From positions 1 through 9,816 of the forward strand of contig JAFXEA010000026.1 in assembly GCA_017521065.1 (NCBI GenBank): a DNA stretch of 9,816 nucleotides, in the 5' to 3' direction. Position 1 is the stretch's first letter, and each line of letters starts with the position of its first letter. The translations under genes and the position numbers were made by a program. The notes under the pieces were generated by a model. The model did no database searches and had not been told where the DNA came from. It saw only the letters and a list, made by a program, of their open reading frames with translations. This document shows positions 1 to 6,052 of this stretch, piece after piece. The stretch is from Kiritimatiellia bacterium (lineage in GTDB: Bacteria; Verrucomicrobiota; Kiritimatiellia; RFP12; UBA1067).

Positions 1-2181
1 GTCAACGACATAACCCTTGACCTCATCCTCTTCCATTTCATCATAGGCCTTAACAAGCTTACGGATAAGATCCTCATTGGCCTCTTTTATGCTCTTCTTG
101 AGAGCCTTGGCCTTCTGATCGTGTTTCTTACGCTCGACCTTGAGTGCATCCTCATCTATCTCATCTTCCCCATCCTCGTCGGCAAGTTTCTCGTCGATGG
201 CGGCAATTTCGGCGGTTACCTCTTCCAGCTCGGTTTTAAGCCGAACAATTCGGTCTCGCTCCTCCGCGAATGTTACCCCGACAACCACCTCGACCGGAAG
301 AAGATCACAGAAGTAATCCTCCCACGAAGCGTTCTTCTTAGCTGGCGGTAAAAGTTCGACTTTCCATCCATCGCGCGAAATGAGATAACAGTCATCCTGC
401 AACGTCTCAGCCCAATAGTTCATCAAATGTTCATAGGTTGCATAGGCATTTACGAGCGAAGATTTAAGCCCCTGCATCTGGCACATGAGTCGGTCGCCCC
501 ATATCTTTATCAAATCCTTCGGACTATCCCCAACTCTAATCTCATATCCCTGATCGGAAAAATAACGAATCCACGACATAATCGCTGTAAGATAGATATC
601 CGACTCTTTCACGGTTACAGGATCAGACTCAAGATTTCTCAGAATCATCTCCCCCAACCCCTCATTCCTCACTCCTAATTCCTCATTCCTAATTCCCTCC
701 CCTTCATTCCTAATTCCCACATATCCCTTGCGAAGCGGCTTGAAAAGCGCAGCTGGATAGGCCGCCGCGTCCACTTCGGGAATGCCGCCTTTAAGGTGCG
801 CGACAATATCCTGATGAATCTCACTGTCAACAGGTGCAATGTAGCGCGGAATATTCAAATTAAAATCGTTCTTCTCAATTTCCTCATACGATACCATACG
901 GGCATAATGTGGCACATCAACCTGGGCCTCCCACGTATCGACGATACGGCGAATATCGCATTCGCGCAGACGGTTCTTCGCACCATCTTTGGCAAAACCT
1001 TCTTTAGCATCAATCATAAAGATACCCTTCGACGAAAGCGCGCCTCCCTTGTCTAGAATGATGATGCAAGCCGGGATTCCTGTCCCAAAGAAAAGATTCG
1101 GCGGAAGACCGATAATGCCGCGTATGATACGCTTGCCGATGATAAACCTACGTATCTCGCCCTCTGCATTGCCGCGGAAGAGAACACCGTGCGGGAGAAT
1201 GATTGCGCCTTTGCCGTTCGATTTAAGCGACGCAATCATGTGGAGAAGAAACGCATAGTCGCCACATTTAGGCGGAGGTACCGGAGCGACCCCATCGCCC
1301 ACGCCCCAACGACCAAATGGATCGTTTTCCGAGGCCCCCTTCATCCAACCCTTTACCGAAAACGGAGGATTTGCAAAGCTGTAATCAAATGTCTTTAAAT
1401 GCGAATCATCTATCGTATGCTGCGGATCGGAAATCGTATTTCCATGCTTCAGTTCAGCATCATCGATTCCATGAATGACCATCGACATCTTCGCCATACC
1501 GATTGTGGCGAGATCAAGTTCCTGCCCTTCAATCGCAATTTTATCAAACGGACGACCGGACTCCGCCGCCGCACGGATGAGCAGCGACCCACTGCCGCAG
1601 GTCATATCGTAAATTGAAATCATCGGGCGGCTGTCGTTTGCGATATCAACAACCTTCGCCATTACACGACTAACCTCGCCAGGTGTGTAAAATTGGCCTT
1701 TAGACTTACCTGACTGCGTAGCGAAGTTCTTCATCAGATATTCGTAGGCATCTCCGATAAGGTCGTCGTCCGCAGCACGGTTATTGGAAAGATCGAGAGC
1801 TTCATCCTGAAAAACGGCTATCAGATTTGAGACGGTCTCAACTAGATCTTTTCCTTTGCCGAGCTTCTGCTCGTCGGCAAAATCGGCGTTCGTAATCGTA
1901 TCCGCCAACTGCTCGTTAGCCTCTCCGATACGGGAGAGAATAACGTTCATCTTCTCGCCGATGTCTGGTCTTCCCTTGAGAGCCACAAGATCATCAAACG
2001 TACACCCTTGTGGAAGATCAATATAAAGGTCGGCATCTCCGTTTTTGGCACGGTCACTGATATACTTAATAAAGAGTACAACCAACACGTAATCCTTATA
2101 TTGGCTTGCATCCATACCGCCGCGCAACTCATCGCACGCCTGCCAAAGTTTCGTATAAAGTTGAGATTTCTTGATTGCCAT
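1..2181 (-). CDS. hsdM: Type I restriction-modification DNA methyltransferase subunit HsdM (3' end beyond window)
   Basis: This gene encodes the modification subunit of a Type I-like system, an S-adenosylmethionine-dependent N6-adenine DNA methyltransferase. The 727 visible codons are open right to base 1, so the C-terminus is missing. The N-terminus (about residues 1-150) is the helical HsdM_N domain, with LRGGMDASQYKDYVL near residue 18. QFYTP lies just ahead of the catalytic domain. SAM-binding motif I is DMTCGSGS (residues 192-199) and catalytic motif IV is NPPF (271-274); both look active. After about residue 485 there is a short tandem repeat, then a long C-terminal part with a charged, probably coiled-coil stretch (about 640-715), as in the roughly 800-residue HsdM class. 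The ATG lies one base after the TGA of the upstream methylase/specificity fusion and has a good GGAGG site, so the two are co-translated. No HsdR is visible in the window. Confidence 0.93.
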   Translation of the reverse strand, partial: MAIKKSQLYTKLWQACDELRGGMDASQYKDYVLVVLFIKYISDRAKNGDADLYIDLPQGCTFDDLVALKGRPDIGEKMNVILSRIGEANEQLADTITNADFADEQKLGKGKDLVETVSNLIAVFQDEALDLSNNRAADDDLIGDAYEYLMKNFATQSGKSKGQFYTPGEVSRVMAKVVDIANDSRPMISIYDMTCGSGSLLIRAAAESGRPFDKIAIEGQELDLATIGMAKMSMVIHGIDDAELKHGNTISDPQHTIDDSHLKTFDYSFANPPFSVKGWMKGASENDPFGRWGVGDGVAPVPPPKCGDYAFLLHMIASLKSNGKGAIILPHGVLFRGNAEGEIRRFIIGKRIIRGIIGLPPNLFFGTGIPACIIILDKGGALSSKGIFMIDAKEGFAKDGAKNRLRECDIRRIVDTWEAQVDVPHYARMVSYEEIEKNDFNLNIPRYIAPVDSEIHQDIVAHLKGGIPEVDAAAYPAALFKPLRKGYVGIRNEGEGIRNEELGVRNEGLGEMILRNLESDPVTVKESDIYLTAIMSWIRYFSDQGYEIRVGDSPKDLIKIWGDRLMCQMQGLKSSLVNAYATYEHLMNYWAETLQDDCYLISRDGWKVELLPPAKKNASWEDYFCDLLPVEVVVGVTFAEERDRIVRLKTELEEVTAEIAAIDEKLADEDGEDEIDEDALKVERKKHDQKAKALKKSIKEANEDLIRKLVKAYDEMEEDEVKGYVVD
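655..717 (-). repeat. Three tandem 21-bp units, in frame inside hsdM
   Basis: Three imperfect 21-bp copies encode the heptapeptides GIRNEGE, GIRNEEL and GVRNEGL (HsdM residues 489-509). They fall between the end of the methylase core (LFKPLRKGYV) and the C-terminal helical part, where the family usually has a variable linker. The unit is a multiple of three, so the frame is kept. The same attaggaatgagg-like DNA word occurs as intergenic micro-repeats in various bacterial genomes (from memory, not searched), so this may be a repeat that invaded a tolerant loop. Confidence 0.8.
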
Positions 2182-2182
2182 A

Positions 2183-3925
2183 TCAGAATCCTCCGTTCTT
2201 ATTAAATTCGTTATAAACGTTCTTCATACTGTGCAGCGACTCATTCAGACGCTTGCGATTCTCGCGCACCAGAATGGTATTCTTCTCGAGTTCCTCGGCG
2301 ATCACCGCACGCGTCTTCTCGTCAAATTCCGGCACTGGAATCTTTGTCAGGTTCTTAGCCGAAATGGTCCGTAGCGTCGCACCTGCACTCAAACGGCTCA
2401 TCCACTTCGCTCCTTTCTGACTTTCGAGGAACGCGCGAAGGAAATACGATTGCGTCTTATCTCCATGCATCCTGCATATCCACACATTTTCATCAGCGAC
2501 AAGCGTCTCGCCCTCGGATACTTGAACAACCGCTATCTTGAACGGCATCCCCATGCGCGAGATGATAAGATCTCCATCTTCAAGTACGGCATCACTGGCC
2601 CCTTCGGGAATCTCCATCAAACATGGAAGCGCTTCATCAATCAATCCCTCGCTAAAGTTTTTGAATGCCACTTTTTTAACTGGTGTATCCGCTGTCGTCT
2701 CATACTTCTTCCATTCAGCAATCGATAGCTTTGCACCACGGCGGATTTCGCCGACAAGCTCGCCAAACGGTCGCGAATTATTATACTCAAAATCTTCACC
2801 GAGATAAAAGTCAGGAGTCAAAATGAAATCATTCTCACAAATCTTATCAAGCGGCCTTGTCGTAACAGATTCAAAATCATTGAGATTATGATAATCCTTG
2901 AGAAGCGACTCCACGTCAATACTCACCGATTCTGCCACATCCTTCAAATATTCTTCGCCATTAACGAATTTTATCTCCTTCTTGCCGTCAGACAAAACAA
3001 CAAGAGACAATGCTATTCCCGTCCCGTTCATAAAATACTTAGCTGGAATGGAAATCACCGCTTCAATCATCTGATTACGAATAAGATGCTCTCGATACAC
3101 CTTGCTCAATCCGCCATTAAGTATATTCATAGGCATTACTGCAATCGCACGACCACCGTCCTTCAATAAGGTTGCCGCTCGAGCCGCGAAAAGCCACTCC
3201 GCCGACGAAAGCCTAACCTCGGGGAAACTATTAAATTTTTTCGATAACGATTCAGCAACCTCAATGATATTCAATTGCCGAACTTCGCATCCAAACGGAG
3301 GTATCACCAACACTTTGTCATAGCGCGAATTCGTCGGAGAAAATATGCTATTATTGATAATCTCGGCTCTTACTCCCGCCACATGACAGCCAATCCAGGA
3401 AACGGCCGCAAGTGTCTTATTTTCTGAATAACCCGAGACTCGGAGACCTTTATCACTCCCATTTGCGTTCCAAAGTGAAAACCAAGCCTTGCACACAAAT
3501 TTCCCAATGCCACAATTTAGATCTGCAACCTCATCGCCTTTTTTAATATCTAGTAAAGCCGCACAGAGAGTATCTATTACAGGATGAACAGAAACATCCT
3601 CTCGTGCACTCATCAATAAGGCAACAGACTCTACGGCAAAAAAATCCGAAAGGCTTTCTTCATCAAATGCACCTACCGCCTGCTGATACTCTCGCCAATG
3701 TCCGCCAATTGTCTCTTTAATGAAAGAGCGCACATATAATGGAATATCCTCTGCCTCATCTAAAATAGCATCTAAATTCGGAAGCGGAAACCTAATCCCC
3801 TGACGCGCAGCTAACAACAATACGAACGCAGAAGCGAATGTAGCATACTCTGGCATCGTCGAATAACGACGTGCCACATTCATCAACGGCTGAATCATTT
3901 CTGTTTTTACAATACTATTCTTCAT
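2183..3925 (-). CDS. Fusion of degenerate N6-adenine methylase (pseudo-HsdM) with a single HsdS-like target-recognition domain
   Basis: This is a 580-residue protein with two visible parts. Residues about 20-355 have the HsdM-type layout: a helical N-terminus, a motif I-like DLNCGIGKF (135-143), and a motif IV region reading DKVLVIPPFG (203-212). The catalytic Asn/Asp/Ser of the (N/D/S)PP(Y/F) motif is Ile208, so this domain should not transfer methyl groups, although motif I could still bind SAM. Residues about 386-570 resemble one half of a Type I specificity subunit: a target-recognition domain (GDLIISRMG at 451-459, ATLRTISAKNLTKIPVPEF at 516-534) followed by a helical spacer ending in LNESLHSMKN. 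HsdS normally has two such domains; here there is one. The gene is first in the operon, directly followed by an intact HsdM. I infer that it supplies DNA recognition and the second M-like subunit. The start has only a weak GGGAAAG site. It could instead be called an orphan N-6 DNA methylase. Confidence 0.85.
   Translation of the reverse strand: MKNSIVKTEMIQPLMNVARRYSTMPEYATFASAFVLLLAARQGIRFPLPNLDAILDEAEDIPLYVRSFIKETIGGHWREYQQAVGAFDEESLSDFFAVESVALLMSAREDVSVHPVIDTLCAALLDIKKGDEVADLNCGIGKFVCKAWFSLWNANGSDKGLRVSGYSENKTLAAVSWIGCHVAGVRAEIINNSIFSPTNSRYDKVLVIPPFGCEVRQLNIIEVAESLSKKFNSFPEVRLSSAEWLFAARAATLLKDGGRAIAVMPMNILNGGLSKVYREHLIRNQMIEAVISIPAKYFMNGTGIALSLVVLSDGKKEIKFVNGEEYLKDVAESVSIDVESLLKDYHNLNDFESVTTRPLDKICENDFILTPDFYLGEDFEYNNSRPFGELVGEIRRGAKLSIAEWKKYETTADTPVKKVAFKNFSEGLIDEALPCLMEIPEGASDAVLEDGDLIISRMGMPFKIAVVQVSEGETLVADENVWICRMHGDKTQSYFLRAFLESQKGAKWMSRLSAGATLRTISAKNLTKIPVPEFDEKTRAVIAEELEKNTILVRENRKRLNESLHSMKNVYNEFNKNGGF
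2190..2194 (-). promoter_or_regulatory. Shine-Dalgarno site of hsdM inside the upstream gene
   Basis: GGAGG lies 8 bases before the hsdM ATG and is contained in the last codons of the methylase/specificity fusion gene. It fixes the hsdM start at 2181. Together with the one-base gap to the preceding TGA, it indicates translational coupling of the two subunits. Confidence 0.75.
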
Positions 3926-3950
3926 TAAACTTTCCCTACTGACGGCAAAT

Positions 3951-3979
3951 ATAATACCATATCTCCCTTAGAATATCAA
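3951..3979 (-). promoter_or_regulatory. Sigma70-like promoter of the methylase operon
   Basis: On the minus strand, -35 TTGATA (3979-3974) and -10 TATTAT (3956-3951) are separated by exactly 17 bases. Transcription would start near 3945, giving a 5' leader of about 20 bases before the ATG at 3925. The surrounding DNA is AT-rich. Confidence 0.6.
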
Positions 3980-4020
3980 TAGTAAATTATTACTACTACG
4001 AACAGCAACGATTTACGACG

Positions 4021-4158
4021 TTAATTGCATCCGTAAAACGGCTTTATTTCCACATCCGCAGACCGAAATGTAAGCGGCAAATTTCCCTCACCCCATAAAT
4101 CGCTCAGCGGATAAAATTTGTGATCTGACGCGGCTAATCTAAAACCGGCAGAGGCAGC
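4021..4158 (-). pseudogene. Possible gene remnant: 45-codon open stretch without a start
   Basis: Between an in-frame TGA (4161-4159) and a TAA (4023-4021) the minus strand reads 45 codons without an ATG. The peptide is protein-like: it contains GFRLAASD, YPLSDLWGEGN and ADVEIKPFYGCN. GFRLA recalls the usual ending of formylglycine-generating-enzyme (SUMF1) domains, but that is too short to assign. It lies just upstream of the hsd promoter. It may be the decayed end of a gene or chance; I cannot identify it. Confidence 0.2.
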
Positions 4159-4162
4159 TCAT

Positions 4163-4277
4163 CTTTGGCGAGGCGGATGGCTTTAACCTAAATTCGGCAG
4201 TTGGATGCCGAGAATCGCCGTTTAAGGCAACAGGTTAACGACCGCTTCCTTTGCTTCGGGAGCGGTTTTTCGTTGCC
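4163..4277 (+). ncRNA. Candidate structured small RNA ending in an intrinsic terminator
   Basis: This non-coding segment has nested complementarity on the plus strand: TTAACCT (4183-4189) with AGGTTAA (4232-4238), enclosing a hairpin TCGGCA/TGCCGA (4194-4199 with 4206-4211), followed by the terminator hairpin at 4241-4266. GGCAAC (4226-4231) and GTTGCC (4272-4277) could alternatively pair around the terminator. No plus-strand gene ends here, so the terminator may belong to a small RNA. I found no convincing promoter and no match to tRNA, tmRNA, RNase P, SRP or 6S signatures. The 5' end is arbitrary. Confidence 0.25.
4241..4270 (+). terminator. Intrinsic terminator on the plus strand, no visible gene upstream
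   Basis: A 9-bp stem (4241-4249 with 4258-4266, one G-U pair) with an 8-base loop is followed by a T-run (4266-4270). The T-run is on the plus-strand side only. The next plus-strand gene begins 300 bases downstream and the genes to the left are all on the minus strand, so this terminator serves an unannotated transcript or is a relic. Confidence 0.55.
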
Positions 4278-4286
4278 GACTTAATT

Positions 4287-4550
4287 TTACACCCTCTGCA
4301 TAATTGACGGGATGAACATTGCATCCATCTTCGTGATAGTGCAATATTGCCGGCCTAAATCTTTAAGGGAAGCTCACAAATGATAAAGTTCCGCACCGTC
4401 AAGAATGAGAAATCTATCATGAAAACTACCGACAGCCTTTATGGATAGTGTCGGATTCTGCTTATTGAACTTATCGACAGCGGTTTGGGATATGAATTTG
4501 GAAATCGATGAGGTGAACTGAATTGGCATTGACGCAATTGCGACGCATGG
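4287..4550 (-). pseudogene. 3' remnant of an ORF6N-type / PLD-like protein, interrupted by UGA
   Basis: The minus-strand frame reads FTSSISKF, DKFNKQNPTLSIK, then FHDRFLILDGAELYHL, a TGA stop (4376-4374), then in the same frame ASLKDLGRQYC and KMDAM to a TAA (4289-4287). From memory, the C-terminal part of many ORF6N-domain phage-type proteins reads HDRFLIID..VYHIGASLKDLGKK, so the TGA sits exactly where the family has Gly (GGA to TGA). The N-terminal part is absent. Upstream, the frame runs into the coding region of the dCMP deaminase on the other strand, where an open frame continues only as a shadow. I read this as a truncated, nonsense-mutated relic of a mobile or phage-derived gene. The upper boundary is approximate. 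Confidence 0.6.
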
Positions 4551-4561
4551 AGATGAAAATG

Positions 4562-4570
4562 TGCTAAAAT
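4562..4570 (+). promoter_or_regulatory. Extended -10 promoter of the dCMP deaminase gene
   Basis: TGcTAAAAT is an extended -10 element. Transcription would start 7-8 bases after its end, at about 4577-4578, which coincides with the ATG at 4578. There is no well-spaced -35 box and no Shine-Dalgarno sequence between the element and the ATG, so the message is probably leaderless. Confidence 0.45.
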
Positions 4571-4577
4571 ACACGGC

Positions 4578-5048
4578 ATGAAAAAGAAAGCCGCCATAAA
4601 TGATCCGCGCCCGGGATGGGACGAATATTTCATGGAGATTGCGCAGGTAGTCGCAAAACGCTCCAACTGCTCGCGCCGCCAGGTTGCCGCGGTCATCGTG
4701 CAGTCCAACCATCTCATATCCACCGGCTACAACGGAACCCCCAGAGGCGTAAAGAACTGCTTTGCGGGCGGATGTCCGCGTTGCGCCGGAACCGTCAAGA
4801 GCGGCGAACATCTCGAGGAATGTCTCTGCGTACACGCGGAACAGAATGCGATCTGCCAGGCGGCGTACTATGGGCACGCAACGGCAGGAGCCACGATCTA
4901 CGTAACGATCTCCCCTTGCCTCACATGCGCCAAGCTCATAATCAATGCGGGCATCAAGGAAGTCGTGTACGGGGGCGACTATCCGTATCAGGATACCGTC
5001 AAGAAGATGTTCAAGCAGGCCGGCGTGAAATGCCGCCGCCTCGGCTAA
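4578..5048 (+). CDS. Deoxycytidylate (dCMP) deaminase, ComEB-like
   Basis: This is a 156-residue cytosolic zinc enzyme that converts dCMP to dUMP and so feeds thymidylate synthesis. The cytidine/deoxycytidylate deaminase zinc site is complete: HAE (residues 86-88, zinc-binding His and proton-shuttling Glu) and PCLTC (113-117, two zinc-binding Cys). The NGTPRG stretch (52-57) and the Cys-rich loop with C60, C65 and C68 are typical of the dCMP deaminase subgroup and separate it from riboflavin or tRNA deaminases. Length is normal. The start is the ATG at 4578, with MKKKAAINDPRPGWDEYFM reading like family N-termini. No Shine-Dalgarno site is present, but an extended -10 sits immediately upstream. 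The PtsN-like gene follows after 11 bases, probably on the same transcript. Confidence 0.93.
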   Translation: MKKKAAINDPRPGWDEYFMEIAQVVAKRSNCSRRQVAAVIVQSNHLISTGYNGTPRGVKNCFAGGCPRCAGTVKSGEHLEECLCVHAEQNAICQAAYYGHATAGATIYVTISPCLTCAKLIINAGIKEVVYGGDYPYQDTVKKMFKQAGVKCRRLG

Positions 5049-5059
5049 GCGGGATTGCC

Positions 5060-5782
5060 ATGGAATTCGGATTGCTCGACCTTAAACGCGCCGCCGCCCG
5101 TCTTCATATGGACGAGCTTGAGCTTAAGCACTTTGCACAGCGCGAAGAGGTTCCGTCTCAGAAGCGCGGCGACGACTTTTTCTTTGAACAGCGTCTGCTC
5201 GATGAATGGGCGCAACGCAGGATGATCGGGATTTCGCCAAAGAAGCTTACGAATGAACATTCCCACGCAATGGACGAGCGGTCGAAATCCTCCGGCGAGA
5301 TCCACATATCCGACCTTCTTTCCGAAGAGGCGATTGCCCCGTTCCTCACCGCAAAGAACAGAGGCGGCGTGCTGCGCGACATGACGGAACTTGCCGACTC
5401 CACCGGATTGGTGTATGACAAGGATGCACTTTTCAAGGGTCTTACCGAACGCGAAGAGGCGGCATCGACGGCGGTCGGCGGCGGCGCCGCGTTTCTGCAC
5501 GTAAAATTCCACGACGAGTATCTCGTTTCGGAATCGTTTCTGGCGCTTGGCCGCACAAACCGTCCCGTTTTCTTCGGTGCGCCGGACGATGAAGGCACCG
5601 ACATATTCTTCCTGATCAACTGCACCGACCGCAGACTTCATCTTCATGTGCTAGCCCGGCTGTGCCTGCTCGCACACGGCACGACCCTTCTGGCGGATCT
5701 CCGCGCAGCACCTGACGCGGCTTCCATGCTCGCTGTGCTGAAGTCGGCAGAGGAAAGTCTTTTAGGCACTCTCCGCAGATAG
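5060..5782 (+). CDS. PtsN-like PTS EIIA domain protein with N-terminal helix-turn-helix
   Basis: This is a 240-residue protein. Residues about 3-55 (LLDLKRAAARLHMDELELKH to LLDEWAQRRM) match the pattern of an excisionase/MerR-type helix-turn-helix. Residues about 85-236 resemble the nitrogen-type EIIA fold (PtsN). FLHVKF (145-150) aligns with the AIPHG phosphorylation site, making His147 the likely phospho-acceptor, and LHLHVLARLCLLAH (193-206) matches the conserved LHxLxxLA helix. PtsN proteins are phosphorylated by a PTS relay and regulate metabolism or potassium balance rather than transport sugar. The extra DNA-binding-like domain suggests a role in gene regulation or protein docking (inference). 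The frame is open further upstream but overlaps the deaminase. The ATG at 5060, with a weak GCGGGA ahead of it, gives the sensible N-terminus. Confidence 0.8.
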   Translation: MEFGLLDLKRAAARLHMDELELKHFAQREEVPSQKRGDDFFFEQRLLDEWAQRRMIGISPKKLTNEHSHAMDERSKSSGEIHISDLLSEEAIAPFLTAKNRGGVLRDMTELADSTGLVYDKDALFKGLTEREEAASTAVGGGAAFLHVKFHDEYLVSESFLALGRTNRPVFFGAPDDEGTDIFFLINCTDRRLHLHVLARLCLLAHGTTLLADLRAAPDAASMLAVLKSAEESLLGTLRR

Positions 5783-5971
5783 TCAAGTTTCTATTATCCG
5801 CGAAGTCGAATACCAGCAGACCTCTCTGCCGTTGCGGTACGCCTCATGGTAGGCGGCAATGCTCACCGTGAGCATCCTCTTCGTTTTTTCGAGATACCGC
5901 GGATTTTTCGTAAACCGCCATGCGAGTGCGCACTCAGCCGCCTGCGCGCCCCACTCTTCCGCAATCTCCAT
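5783..5971 (-). pseudogene. Short fragment, possibly of a helical (alpha/alpha-toroid) polysaccharide-degrading enzyme
   Basis: These 62 codons contain WGAQAAECALAWRFTKNPRYLEK and then YRNGREVCWYSTSRI. The pattern of an aromatic-rich helix pair with a TKNPRYLEK turn resembles repeats in heparinase/alginate-lyase-like or unsaturated glucuronyl hydrolase enzymes. Such proteins are 400-700 residues long, so this would be an internal scrap. The frame stops in the base next to the end of the PtsN-like gene on the other strand, and no matching sequence continues on either side. The ATG at 5971 has no good ribosome site. The composition differs from a random shadow and no plus-strand gene covers it. 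Assignment is weak; it could also be a small unknown gene. Confidence 0.35.
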
Positions 5972-6052
5972 TCCTGTATATTGTACATCCTTTTAGATGC
6001 ATACGGAGAGAGAACCGTTTGCGGAATTTGTTTTCTTTTTTCTTGAGCCTTG

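Noticed and set aside
655..717. CRISPR-like array
   Set aside because: Short 21-bp units directly abut without spacers and lie inside an open coding frame.
4287..4376. Reassigned UGA (glycine) genetic code
   Set aside because: The methylase/specificity fusion and proS use TGA as an ordinary stop immediately before the next gene's start, so a nonsense mutation in a relic is the simpler reading.
4616..5059. Upstream in-frame extension of the PtsN-like gene to 388 codons
   Set aside because: The extension overlaps almost the whole dCMP deaminase gene in another frame and reads as Arg-rich nonsense; the ATG at 5060 gives the proper N-terminus.
5975..5987. Operator-like near-palindrome TGTATATTGTACA
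   Set aside because: The arms are only 4 bp (TGTA/TACA), and no credible promoter or intact gene lies next to it.
6003..6044. Intrinsic terminator between the PtsN-like and DUF58 genes
   Set aside because: The plus-strand ACGG/CCGT hairpin is only 4 bp and the T-rich tract is more than 10 bases away and interrupted; too weak to call.
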